Source: Cereibacter johrii
GTDB lineage: Bacteria > Pseudomonadota > Alphaproteobacteria > Rhodobacterales > Rhodobacteraceae
Assembly (NCBI RefSeq): GCF_001720585.1
Contig: NZ_MABH01000075.1
Coordinates: 1 to 32,490 of the forward strand
Direction of reading: 5' to 3'
Length of the DNA stretch: 32,490 nt
In this document: piece after piece, positions 7,190 to 14,607 of the stretch
How positions within the stretch are numbered: the stretch's first letter is position 1
Layout: every line of letters starts with the position of its first letter
Notes under the pieces: generated by a model
The model's database searches: none
Told to the model about the DNA's origin: nothing
Seen by the model: only the letters and a program-made list of their open reading frames with translations
Program-made: the position numbers and the translations under genes

Positions 7190-9252
7190 GCCGGGACGGT
7201 GCCGACCATGGCGGCGCGCGCCTCCGTGCCGATCTCGTCATAAGAGATCACCGGAACGATCAGGCCCTTGGCGGCCACAACGGCGCGCAGGAAGCGGCGG
7301 CGGAGCGTCGAGGTCACGAGTGCCGGCTGGAGCCCCATGTCGGCCGCCCGTGCGAGCTTCTCGGCCAGACCATTCGCCAACCGGCTGAAGGCCTCCGGTG
7401 GCAGCGCCACGTCACGCAGACCCCGCCCCTCGAGCTGATGCGCCGCAAAGGTCTTCTCCCATTCCGGCGCAAGCTGGATCAGGGGAACCGTGCCATCCTC
7501 GCGCTTCAGCTCGGCGACGATCTGGAAGCCCAGCCGTTGTCGCACATGTTCGCAGATCTCTTCGGGCGAACCGAGAGCGCGGTCCTCGGCAATGGCTTCG
7601 AGGATCAGGGGAAGATTGCGGATCGACACCCGCTCCTCCAGGAGAAGACGGAGCACCGCGAGCAGCAGATCCACCGGCACACGGTCTGGTACAAGCTCGT
7701 CGAGCAGGCGCCGGTTCGCCTCGGCCCGGCTGCGGTCCGAGAGATTGGTGAATTCGTCCAGCAGCCGCCGTAGACCCTTGAGCGTCAAGAGACGCGCGAG
7801 ATTGCCCTTCATGACCTCGAGAAGATGGGTGGCAAGCACCTCCGCCGGTGTGACCACAGTCAGTCCGGCCAAGGCTGCCCTTTCCTGATCGTCCGGCAGG
7901 ATCCAGCGTGCGGGCGCGCCATAGACCGGCTCGCGCACGTCAATCCCTTCCGGCGCCTCGGTCCCCTCCATCAGGAGCACGAGCAGACGGTCCGGCAGGA
8001 GGCGATCGCGCACGCGCTCGACCCCCTGAAGGCGGATCCTGTAACTGCCGGGAGGAAGCATACTCTCGTCGGTCACCCGGATTTCCGGCAGGATCAGCCC
8101 GAAGGCGCCGGCAATATGGTTGCGCATGTTCACGATGCGCGCATCGAGCCCCGTCGCGGGATCGAGCACCATCCCAACGAGGTTCGGAGCGAATTCGATG
8201 TGAATATCGTCAAAATCGAGCACGTCTCCCAGAGGCCTTGCGGTCGGAACGTGGGCCTCGGTCGAGGTGGTAGCGGGTGGTTCTTCTGTCCTGCGAAGAC
8301 CCATGTAGGAGAGGGCACCGAGTCCGATCGCAGCCGCCATGAACGGCCAGAACGGCAGCCCCGGAATCAGCGCGAACAGCGCCATCAGGAGGGACACAGT
8401 GGCGAGAGCGGCAGGAAATCGGCCAAGCTGCTCGAAGAAGGAGACATCCGCAGCGCCTGCAGCACCCCCGCGCGCCAGGAGAAGGGCCGCCGCGATCGAG
8501 ATGATGACCGCCGGGATCTGGCTCACGAGTCCATCGCCGATGGTGAGGATGGCGTAGGTCTCGAAGGCGCGGCCGATCGGCATGTCATGCATCAGGACGC
8601 CGACGAGCAAGCCCACGACGATGTTGAGGCCCGTGATGAGCAACCCGGCCACTGCGTCGCCCTTGACGAATTTCGAGGCGCCATCGAGCGAGCCAAAGAA
8701 GTTGGTTTCGGCCAGCTCCTGTTCGCGCCGGCGTCTGGCCTCGGCGTGATCTATGGCACCGGCGGACATGTCGCTGTCGATGGCAAGCTGCTTGCCGGGC
8801 ATGCCGTCAAGAGCAAAGCGCGCGCCCACCTCGGCCATGCGGCCGGCGCCCTTGGTGATGACCACAAAATTCACGATCAGCAGGACACAGAAGATGACGA
8901 CGCCCATCATGACGCTGCCGTTCATGATGAAGCTGGCGAAGCCCTCGATGACATGTCCGGCCGCATCGGTGCCGGTGTGTCCATTGCCGATGATGAGCTT
9001 GGTCGAGGAGATGTTCAGCGAGAGGCGAAGCATCAGCGAGGAAAGCAGGACGGTAGGGAAGGCCGAAAAGTCGAGCGGCCGCTCGATGAAGAGCGTGACG
9101 GTGAACATGAGGATGGCGAGCGAGAAGGAGAGGGCCAGGCCCAGGTCCAGCATCCAGGCAGGCACCGGCAGGACCATCATGACGATGACCGCCATGAGGG
9201 CAAGCGCCAGCAGGATGGTCGGCTGGAACAGGCGGTCCCGGGACAGACGCAT
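7186..9252 (-). CDS. flhA: Flagellar export gate protein FlhA
   Basis: A 688-residue protein, full length for FlhA. The N-terminal half has eight predicted membrane helices and contains the FHIPEP-family signature RFALDGMPGKQLAIDSD (about 145-161). The C-terminal half, from about 330, is the cytoplasmic domain that forms the nonameric ring and binds FliJ, chaperones and substrates. The start has the family-like hydrophobic stretch after MRLSRDRLFQPT. It is second in its operon, 3 nt after the lytic transglycosylase gene and overlapping fliR. Confidence 0.97.
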   Translation of the reverse strand: MRLSRDRLFQPTILLALALMAVIVMMVLPVPAWMLDLGLALSFSLAILMFTVTLFIERPLDFSAFPTVLLSSLMLRLSLNISSTKLIIGNGHTGTDAAGHVIEGFASFIMNGSVMMGVVIFCVLLIVNFVVITKGAGRMAEVGARFALDGMPGKQLAIDSDMSAGAIDHAEARRRREQELAETNFFGSLDGASKFVKGDAVAGLLITGLNIVVGLLVGVLMHDMPIGRAFETYAILTIGDGLVSQIPAVIISIAAALLLARGGAAGAADVSFFEQLGRFPAALATVSLLMALFALIPGLPFWPFMAAAIGLGALSYMGLRRTEEPPATTSTEAHVPTARPLGDVLDFDDIHIEFAPNLVGMVLDPATGLDARIVNMRNHIAGAFGLILPEIRVTDESMLPPGSYRIRLQGVERVRDRLLPDRLLVLLMEGTEAPEGIDVREPVYGAPARWILPDDQERAALAGLTVVTPAEVLATHLLEVMKGNLARLLTLKGLRRLLDEFTNLSDRSRAEANRRLLDELVPDRVPVDLLLAVLRLLLEERVSIRNLPLILEAIAEDRALGSPEEICEHVRQRLGFQIVAELKREDGTVPLIQLAPEWEKTFAAHQLEGRGLRDVALPPEAFSRLANGLAEKLARAADMGLQPALVTSTLRRRFLRAVVAAKGLIVPVISYDEIGTEARAAMVGTVPA

Positions 9253-9255
9253 CTC

Positions 9256-9936
9256 TCAGTCTCCGAACAGCGGCCGGACAGGCGCGTCGAGTGGCACGAG
9301 CGAGCCCGTGCTTCGCACGTCGCCCGCGCGGAAGAGCGGGAAGGCGTTGACGCGGGCCACGGCGCCCCCGGCTGCGGCGGCCGGGAGGTCTGCGAGCAGC
9401 ATCTCGAAGCGGGAGCGGTAGCGGCGGGCCAGCTCGGGCGTGGCCGAATGATAAGCGCCCGCCGCACTCGACCAATCGTCGGACAGGCCCCGCAAGTCCT
9501 GCAGGTAGCGCGCGGCGTAGAGCGCGTTCGCGTCGGGATCGAACATGTCGTGCATCGAGGCAAAATTCTCGGCATGCCAGCGGTTGTTCAGCTGAAAGCA
9601 GCCGACGTCGAAATTCCCTCGGCCCTGTTCCAGCACTCCGGCCACGAACTGCTCCGCCTCTGCCCTGTTCGGGAACCAGTGGCCCTCTCCTGCGACATTG
9701 ACCGCCCAGGGCCAGGGGCGCATCGGCCCGCCGCCGGTCCGGCGCCCCGTCTCCGTCAGGGTGATTGCCATCAGCACCTCCTGCGGCACGCCCGTGGCCC
9801 GCGCGGCACGACGGGCAGCTTCCTCGCACAGATCCGCGTCCCGAAGTCTCGCCGAAGCGGGTGAGGCATGGAGCATCAAGGCCAGCCCCATAAGCGCGGC
9901 AGACACTATCGCGCACAGGCGGCTGCTAGGGACCAT
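9256..9936 (-). CDS. Flagellar soluble lytic transglycosylase (SltF-like)
   Basis: A 226-residue secreted enzyme of the Slt lysozyme fold. A Sec signal peptide (about 1-29, ending SPASA) is followed by the catalytic region. The likely catalytic Glu62 lies in ITLTETGRR, the GCFQLNNRWH motif is at about 107-116, and AARYLQDL and AGAYHS come later. Such enzymes open the peptidoglycan so the rod can cross the wall. No FlgJ muramidase is seen in the window, and R. sphaeroides is known to use a separate SltF for its other flagellum. It is first in the flhA operon, with CAGGAG seven nucleotides before the ATG. Confidence 0.85.
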   Translation of the reverse strand: MVPSSRLCAIVSAALMGLALMLHASPASARLRDADLCEEAARRAARATGVPQEVLMAITLTETGRRTGGGPMRPWPWAVNVAGEGHWFPNRAEAEQFVAGVLEQGRGNFDVGCFQLNNRWHAENFASMHDMFDPDANALYAARYLQDLRGLSDDWSSAAGAYHSATPELARRYRSRFEMLLADLPAAAAGGAVARVNAFPLFRAGDVRSTGSLVPLDAPVRPLFGD

Positions 9937-10221
9937 CTGAAGACTCCTGTGGCTTCCTGCGGCGCACTATGCGGCGCGTTTCTTGGGAAACAGTTAGCGG
10001 TGCCATGGCAAACCCTGTCCGGCAGCGGAGGATGAGCGGCTTCGAGATAGATGGCGGTTGGCACATGAAGCCGCGCGTTCGCCTTTCTCTCCACCACGAC
10101 GAGCCAGGCTCGGCCAGCAATGGCGCAGGTGCTGGACAGAGGCGCGCATGGAGCCCGTCGCGCATCTCGACTTCCGCCAGTGGCTTGGGGGCACCATCCC
10201 CGACCTCTTCCCGGCTTTCAT
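9937..10221. other. 285-nt non-coding gap
   Basis: The longest gap in the window, between the 651-residue protein gene and the transglycosylase gene, both on the minus strand. Short open frames here on either strand have no recognisable sequence, signal or good ribosome site. It holds the weak CtrA-like box and the 5-bp-arm palindrome, so it most likely contains the export-gate operon promoter. No terminator hairpin with a T-run is visible. Confidence 0.5.
9983..9997 (-). promoter_or_regulatory. Weak CtrA-like box upstream of the sltF-like/flhA operon
   Basis: The minus strand reads CTAA-CTGTTTC-CCAA, only five of eight consensus bases but with exact 7-nt half-site spacing. It sits 47-61 nt upstream of the start codon, the same distance as the better boxes of the cluster. 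It overlaps a perfect inverted repeat, GTTTC-TTGG-GAAAC (9978-9991), which could itself be an operator. Confidence 0.3.
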
Positions 10222-12177
10222 CTAACCATCGGGCGACTGTTCGGCGCCCGCTGCGCGCAGCAGATCCTCTATGCGCTGGCGCGCCCGGGCGCTTTCCTCG
10301 ACCAAAGCGCGGCTCCGGGCGAGGGACGCCGGAACAGACGGGGATGTGGCCGCCGCAGGCGGAAGGGACGCGGCATCAGTTTCGGGAGACGACAGGCCGG
10401 CCGCATCTGCTGGAATGGGCGGGAGCGGAGGCCCGTCCGGCGGCCGGGCGGCGGCAGTCTCGGCCGGATGCCATCGATCGGCAGAGCGTTCGAGGCCAAG
10501 CGCCCGCAAACGGTCCGCCAGCGCCCGGCGGGTCGTGTCGGGCAATGGCGGCAGAGGTTCCGTTTCCGGGAGAACGGCCCGCTCGAGCAACTGGCTGTCG
10601 GGGCCGGAGACGGCGAGGATACGCCAGACTTCGGCCTCCGCGTCGGGCGCGAGTGCGCGCCCGGAGAAGGCGCGGTCATAGTCGCCGGTGGCGGCGAGTG
10701 CGAGGCGGTAGGCCCGACCGACCCTCTGACCCAGATCCGTTCCCTCGGACTCGTGATACAAGGCGCCGAGGCTCAGCACATCCTGCGCGGACGGCGCCTT
10801 GCCTTCCGCCACCTGACCTTCCACGAGCAGCGCCAGCGCCTCAGCCCCTTCGGGACCGGGCTGCTGGCCGACCCGCGCGAGGTCCGCCGCTGGTGGCGCT
10901 TCTCCTCGGGCCGCGGCAAGGCGGGCATCGGTGAGCGTCGCCGCCGGCGTCGGTTCGCGCGCGCCCCGCACCAGCGCCTCCCGGATAGCCTGCGCGTTGG
11001 CCGGATCCTCCCAAGCAAGGAAATCCTCCGCCAATCTCGGACCCAGCTCCTGCCTGAGATCGGGCGGCAGGCCGGAGAAGGCGCGCAGGACAGCTGGAAC
11101 ATTGACGTCACGAAGGCTTGGGGGCGGGGCGGCGAGCACCGACCAGAGGGCTGCGGCTCCATCGCAACGCGCCATGGCCGCCAGCGGACCATCCGGCTGG
11201 CGTTCGCCATCCAACGCATGGGCCATCGATTCCCAGAGGGCCCGATCCGGATGATCGACGGGGAATGCTGCGAGGAGTTGTCGCGCTTCGGCGCCGAACC
11301 CGAGGCTCAGGTAGAAGCGGACAGCCTTGGCCAATGGTTCCGCCTGCGGATCGTCGAACTCGCCGGTGAGGCCTGCGAGCATGGCGCCGATCTGTTCGGC
11401 CACTGGACTGTCGCCCCTCCAGGCGGCAACGTCGAACCGCTCATCAGCGGGGCATGGCGATCCCTCGGCGGTCAACCGATCCTTCGGAGGAGCTTCGGAC
11501 GCCACCTCGAACCCGGGCTCGGGCAGGATGCGGACATTGGCAGCGGGCGGAGTCCCGGCGTCCTTCGGCGGGGGCGGCTTGCCTGCGAAATCGACGGCCC
11601 CCGCCGCGGCGCCCCGGCTCAGCTGCTGAACGAGCGACTGGCGCATCGCCGTCACGACCGGCGCCTCGAGGGCGAGCGCTGGCGCGCGGAGAGGCGCGGG
11701 AGCGACCTTGCGCCAATCGTAGGCGGGCGCCGGAGCAGGAGCCGGAGCCGGAGCCGGAGGAAGTGGTTCGGAAACCTTCTCCTCAGGAAGCGGTTGCTCG
11801 TGCTCGGTGGATGATGGAGGCCCGTCGCGGATGTCGAGCACGATCACGCCGGGGCGGATCTCGAATGGCTCTATGTGGCAGGCACAGCCAAGTCCCACGT
11901 CGAGATCGCCATTCTCGGTCATCGCGAGCGAGGTTAGGCGCTTTCGGGTGATGGCGCGGAAGGCACGCGACAGCGCAAAGGCCCGAGCGGTCGGCGTGAG
12001 CCGCAGACGGTAGCCCTGAGCCGAGCGCCCGAGCTGCCAGGAGCGGATGGAAGGATCCTCGACCACGAGGCGGGTGTAGCCCGGATGCTCGCCCGTTCGC
12101 ACGGCAGCCTCGGCGCGCGCCATGGCCGGAAATGCCACCAGTGCCACGAGCAGCCCGCAGGTCGGAAGTCGTTTCAT
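10222..12177 (-). CDS. Large periplasmic protein of the stator operon, MotC-like position
   Basis: A 651-residue protein of unrecognised family. A Sec signal peptide (MKRLPTCGLLVALVAFPAMARA) leads to a beta-rich domain of about 95 residues ending in GCACHIEPFEIRPGVIVLDI (about 98-117). A Pro-Ala linker follows (about 141-152), then some 450 residues that look like Ala/Leu-rich helical repeats. The ATG at 12177 overlaps the motA stop (ATGA) and gives the signal peptide, so an upstream in-frame start is unlikely. Coupling to motA suggests a periplasmic stator partner, like rhizobial MotC, which binds MotB. That is inference from position and layout, not sequence similarity. Confidence 0.6.
   Translation of the reverse strand: MKRLPTCGLLVALVAFPAMARAEAAVRTGEHPGYTRLVVEDPSIRSWQLGRSAQGYRLRLTPTARAFALSRAFRAITRKRLTSLAMTENGDLDVGLGCACHIEPFEIRPGVIVLDIRDGPPSSTEHEQPLPEEKVSEPLPPAPAPAPAPAPAYDWRKVAPAPLRAPALALEAPVVTAMRQSLVQQLSRGAAAGAVDFAGKPPPPKDAGTPPAANVRILPEPGFEVASEAPPKDRLTAEGSPCPADERFDVAAWRGDSPVAEQIGAMLAGLTGEFDDPQAEPLAKAVRFYLSLGFGAEARQLLAAFPVDHPDRALWESMAHALDGERQPDGPLAAMARCDGAAALWSVLAAPPPSLRDVNVPAVLRAFSGLPPDLRQELGPRLAEDFLAWEDPANAQAIREALVRGAREPTPAATLTDARLAAARGEAPPAADLARVGQQPGPEGAEALALLVEGQVAEGKAPSAQDVLSLGALYHESEGTDLGQRVGRAYRLALAATGDYDRAFSGRALAPDAEAEVWRILAVSGPDSQLLERAVLPETEPLPPLPDTTRRALADRLRALGLERSADRWHPAETAAARPPDGPPLPPIPADAAGLSSPETDAASLPPAAATSPSVPASLARSRALVEESARARQRIEDLLRAAGAEQSPDG
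11731..11760 (+). repeat. CGGAGC hexamer repeat encoding a Pro-Ala linker
   Basis: Five tandem imperfect copies of CGGAGC, read on the minus strand as Ala-Pro codons. They form the hinge between the N-terminal beta domain and the helical part of the 651-residue protein. Copy changes would keep the frame and alter only linker length. Confidence 0.7.
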
Positions 12178-13043
12178 GCGGCCTCCTGCTTCAGGGCCCT
12201 GATAGCCTCTTCGAGATCGGTGAAGCTCGGGCGGACGTGATGGGGCGTGTTCTGCCGTCCCACCTCGATGCACATGTTGGCCGGGTGATTGTGGAGGTTC
12301 GCGATCAGCACCTCGCGGATCAGATTGTAGAAATGGCCGTCCTCCTCGACCACGGCCTTCACCCGGTTCGCGAAGGGGCCGACGATGCCGTACGCGAGAA
12401 ACACGCCCAGAAAGGTGCCCACGAGCGCCCCGCCGATCATCTTGCCGAGAATCTCCGGCGGCTGGTCGATCGAGCCCATCGTCTTGATGACGCCCAGCAC
12501 CGCCGCCACGATGCCGAGCGCCGGGAGCGCGTCGGCCATCGACTGGAGCGCATGGCTGGAGTGCAGCGCGTGGTGCTGCGCCTTCTCGACCCGCTTGTCC
12601 AGAACCTCCTCGACCTGGTTCGGATCGTCGTAGTTCATCGAGGCGGCCCGCAGCGTGTCGCAGATGAGCTCGATCGCATCATGATCGTGCTGGATCTTGG
12701 GATAGCGCGAGAAGACCGAAGACTCCTCAGGGTTCTCGATATGCTCCTCGAGGCCGACAGGATTGACCTTCGCGATCCGCACGAGCTCGAAGAGCAGGCA
12801 GAGCAGGTCACGGTAGTCGCCTGGCTTCCACTTCGGACCCTTGAAGACCTTGCCCACATCCTTGATCGTTTGCTTGACCGTGGCGAGATCGTTCCCAAGC
12901 AGGAACGAGCCCACGGCCGCTCCTCCGATCATGATCATCTCGAACGGCAGCGCCTTCAGGATCACGCCCAGCTTGCCGCCGGCCAGCATGTAGCCGCCGA
13001 ACACCATCACGAAGATCACGACGATGCCGACGATCCCGAACAT
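12174..13043 (-). CDS. motA: Flagellar motor stator protein MotA
   Basis: A 289-residue inner-membrane stator subunit with four predicted membrane helices and a large cytoplasmic loop. The N-terminus (MFGIVGIVVIFVMVFGGYML) and the C-terminal block with ADALPALGIVAAVLGVIKTM and FLAYGIVGPFANRVK match the MotA/ExbB family. The conserved prolines line the ion channel. The length is typical of the longer MotA type. CAGGAG precedes the ATG. A CtrA-like box lies 45-60 nt upstream, in the 56-nt gap after the motE-like gene. motB is not adjacent but is at 26806-27642. Confidence 0.97.
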   Translation of the reverse strand: MFGIVGIVVIFVMVFGGYMLAGGKLGVILKALPFEMIMIGGAAVGSFLLGNDLATVKQTIKDVGKVFKGPKWKPGDYRDLLCLLFELVRIAKVNPVGLEEHIENPEESSVFSRYPKIQHDHDAIELICDTLRAASMNYDDPNQVEEVLDKRVEKAQHHALHSSHALQSMADALPALGIVAAVLGVIKTMGSIDQPPEILGKMIGGALVGTFLGVFLAYGIVGPFANRVKAVVEEDGHFYNLIREVLIANLHNHPANMCIEVGRQNTPHHVRPSFTDLEEAIRALKQEAA

Positions 13044-13087
13044 GCACGGACTCCTGCCTCAGTTGCCCGCGACCTTCGCAAGGCGGG

Positions 13088-13103
13088 GTTAAGATATCTT
13101 CAC
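13088..13103 (-). promoter_or_regulatory. CtrA-like box upstream of motA
   Basis: The minus strand reads GTGA-AGATATC-TTAAC. One half-site is perfect, including the trailing C; the other matches two of four bases, with 7-nt spacing. It lies 45-60 nt upstream of motA and touches the stop codon of the motE-like gene. It could provide an internal promoter for motA and the 651-residue protein. Confidence 0.4.
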
Positions 13104-13657
13104 TCGGAGGGAGCCAGCGCATTCCGGCCGGCAAGAAGGACGCTCACGCTGTAGGCGGCCTCGGCCGACATGCCCGACATGACGGCCGCCGCCGCTTCAG
13201 GTTGCATCCGGCCGATGAAACCGGCAGCGAACTCGGGAGCCATCGCCTCGAAGAGCCGCGCGGCCTCCTTGGGCTTCATCGACTCGTAGACAGAGGTCAG
13301 GCGCGAGACATCGTTTTCGGCGGCCCCGTCCGCAAGCGCGATCGTCTTGTTCAGCTCCGCCTCGGCCTTGGCCAGCTCCGCCATCTGGGCGCGCACGGCT
13401 TTCTCGGCCTCGTCCAATGCGGCCTGACGCTTCTGCATCCGTTCTTCCTGCGCATGGACCGCCGCCTCGCGGTCGCGCAGGGCCTCGGCCAGGGCCAGCG
13501 GCGGTTCGGGACAGTCGAGCGGTGCCGCCGACACAGGTTCGTTGGACGCCCGTGCCATCGCCGCCCCGACCCCGGATCCGACCCTCATCGCCCCCGAGGC
13601 CGCGAGCAGGAGCGCAAGAAGCCCAAGCGCGCCGCGGGTGCGCGATCGGCGGTTCAT
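13100..13657 (-). CDS. MotE-like stator-associated protein
   Basis: A 185-residue protein with an N-terminal membrane anchor or signal (about 9-35), then a long charged coiled coil (about 55-110). The C-terminal helical domain has the MgtE-N-like repeats seen in MotE proteins (SVYESMKPKEAARLFEAMAP, then FIGRMQPEAAAAVMSGM). MotE in rhizobia is a periplasmic protein needed for motility, working with MotC. The ATG overlaps the stop of the DUF6468 gene. The call rests on domain order and context; the name MotE is a family-level assignment. Confidence 0.75.
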   Translation of the reverse strand: MNRRSRTRGALGLLALLLAASGAMRVGSGVGAAMARASNEPVSAAPLDCPEPPLALAEALRDREAAVHAQEERMQKRQAALDEAEKAVRAQMAELAKAEAELNKTIALADGAAENDVSRLTSVYESMKPKEAARLFEAMAPEFAAGFIGRMQPEAAAAVMSGMSAEAAYSVSVLLAGRNALAPSE

Positions 13658-14046
13658 GCGTCGACCTCCGAACTTTCGCGCAGGCTGCGGCGGCGGACGA
13701 ACCGCAGGCGGCGCTCGGCTTCGACCTCGGGATCCGGCCGCGGATCCGGCGTTCCGGCCGGGATGTCGTGCATCGAGGCGAGCATCAGCTCGAGCCGTGC
13801 CGCGACCGACTCGGCCCGTTCCGTCAGCCCATCGAGCGAGCTTGCCGAGAGGGTCGCTGCGGCCCGCGCCTTCTCCAGCGCGCGCGTCATCTCGTCGACC
13901 TGGGCGGAGAGGACCGCTATGGCGCCGCCCATCCCGCCCTCGAGAGTGGAGAACCGCTTCAGCCTTTGACCGAGGACGTAGCAGTAGAGCGCCGCTCCGA
14001 ACGTGCCGCCCGCCATCAGGATATTCGCGATGAAATCCACTGCCAC
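13654..14046 (-). CDS. DUF6468-like membrane-anchored coiled-coil protein
   Basis: A 130-residue protein with an N-terminal membrane helix (about 4-24), then a coiled coil (about 35-95) and a basic, Arg-rich tail. It matches by eye the small DUF6468 proteins found beside fliL and motE in alphaproteobacterial flagellar clusters, whose function is unknown. It follows fliL after 3 nt and overlaps the motE-like gene by ATGA. It may be a scaffold or stator-positioning factor; that role is a guess from its neighbours. Confidence 0.6.
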   Translation of the reverse strand: MAVDFIANILMAGGTFGAALYCYVLGQRLKRFSTLEGGMGGAIAVLSAQVDEMTRALEKARAAATLSASSLDGLTERAESVAARLELMLASMHDIPAGTPDPRPDPEVEAERRLRFVRRRSLRESSEVDA

Positions 14047-14049
14047 CTC

Positions 14050-14538
14050 CTAGTTCAGGACGAATTCCGTCACGAGCAGGTCGCGGACGCGGCCTTCACC
14101 GGTGACGATCTGGATGCGGCGCAGCATCTGCGCCCGCAATTCCACAAGCGCGGTCGGATCCTCCAGCCGCGAGACGGCCACCGCCCGCAGGTAGCCGTTG
14201 ATGACATCCACGATCCGCGGCATCAGCATCGTGACCTCGGCCGCATTCGCCTTCGCCACCTCGAGCTGCGCCGCGAATCTGAGGTGCGAGAGATCCGATC
14301 CGCGGCCAAGGCTGATCACGATCGGGTCGATCGGCACGAAGGCGATGTCGGGAAGGGCCGCCGGCGCCTCATGTGCGGCCTCGGCCTCGTGCTCGCCGGA
14401 CGAGCCCAGAATCAGGCCGGACCAGGTGGCGTAGAACCCGCCGCCCCCCAGAGACAAGGCCAGCACGACGCCGATGATCAGCGGCAACAGCGACCGCTTC
14501 TTTGTCGTTTCAATCTGATCCGCGCCCGCATCCGCCAT
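14050..14538 (-). CDS. fliL: Flagellar basal-body-associated protein FliL
   Basis: A 162-residue single-pass inner-membrane protein. A short basic cytoplasmic tail ends in KKRSLLPLIIGVV and leads into the membrane helix (about 17-38). A linker and the periplasmic FliL domain follow, with IAFVPIDPIVISLG, LRFAAQLEV, and the C-terminal DLLVTEFVLN strand. FliL rings surround stator units and affect their activity and stability. It heads the minus-strand unit with the DUF6468 and MotE-like genes and is divergent from fliF, with a CtrA-like box 43-58 nt upstream. Confidence 0.93.
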   Translation of the reverse strand: MADAGADQIETTKKRSLLPLIIGVVLALSLGGGGFYATWSGLILGSSGEHEAEAAHEAPAALPDIAFVPIDPIVISLGRGSDLSHLRFAAQLEVAKANAAEVTMLMPRIVDVINGYLRAVAVSRLEDPTALVELRAQMLRRIQIVTGEGRVRDLLVTEFVLN

Positions 14539-14580
14539 GACCGACTCCTTTCCGTCCGTCGATCTATAGGCCGGATCCCC

Positions 14581-14596
14581 CTAACCGATTGTTAAG
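14581..14596 (-). promoter_or_regulatory. CtrA-like box between fliL and fliF
   Basis: The plus strand reads CTAA-CCGATTG-TTAAG, seven of eight consensus bases with 7-nt spacing. It is 43-58 nt upstream of fliL, ideal for activation. It ends only 11 nt before the fliF ATG, too close for an ordinary leader on that side. Confidence 0.6.
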
Positions 14597-14607
14597 CCAC
14601 ATCCGTC

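Noticed and set aside
7825-9864. Plus-strand open frame of 679 codons
   Set aside because: It is antisense to flhA and the transglycosylase, and its translation is charged low-complexity sequence with no family features. High GC content makes such long shadow frames common.
10059-10074. Sigma-54-like TGGCAC element
   Set aside because: The downstream GC is one base out of register and it points away from both flanking genes.
9994-10221. 75-codon minus-strand frame starting directly after the stop of the 651-residue gene
   Set aside because: The translation is Arg/Ser-rich without pattern and there is no ribosome site; more likely non-coding.
10222-10232. CTAACCATC resembling a CtrA half-site
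   Set aside because: No second half-site at 7 nt on either side, and it includes the stop codon of the upstream gene.
10120-11814. Plus-strand open frame of 564 codons
   Set aside because: Antisense to the 651-residue periplasmic protein, whose frame has a signal peptide, a start coupled to motA and ordered domains.
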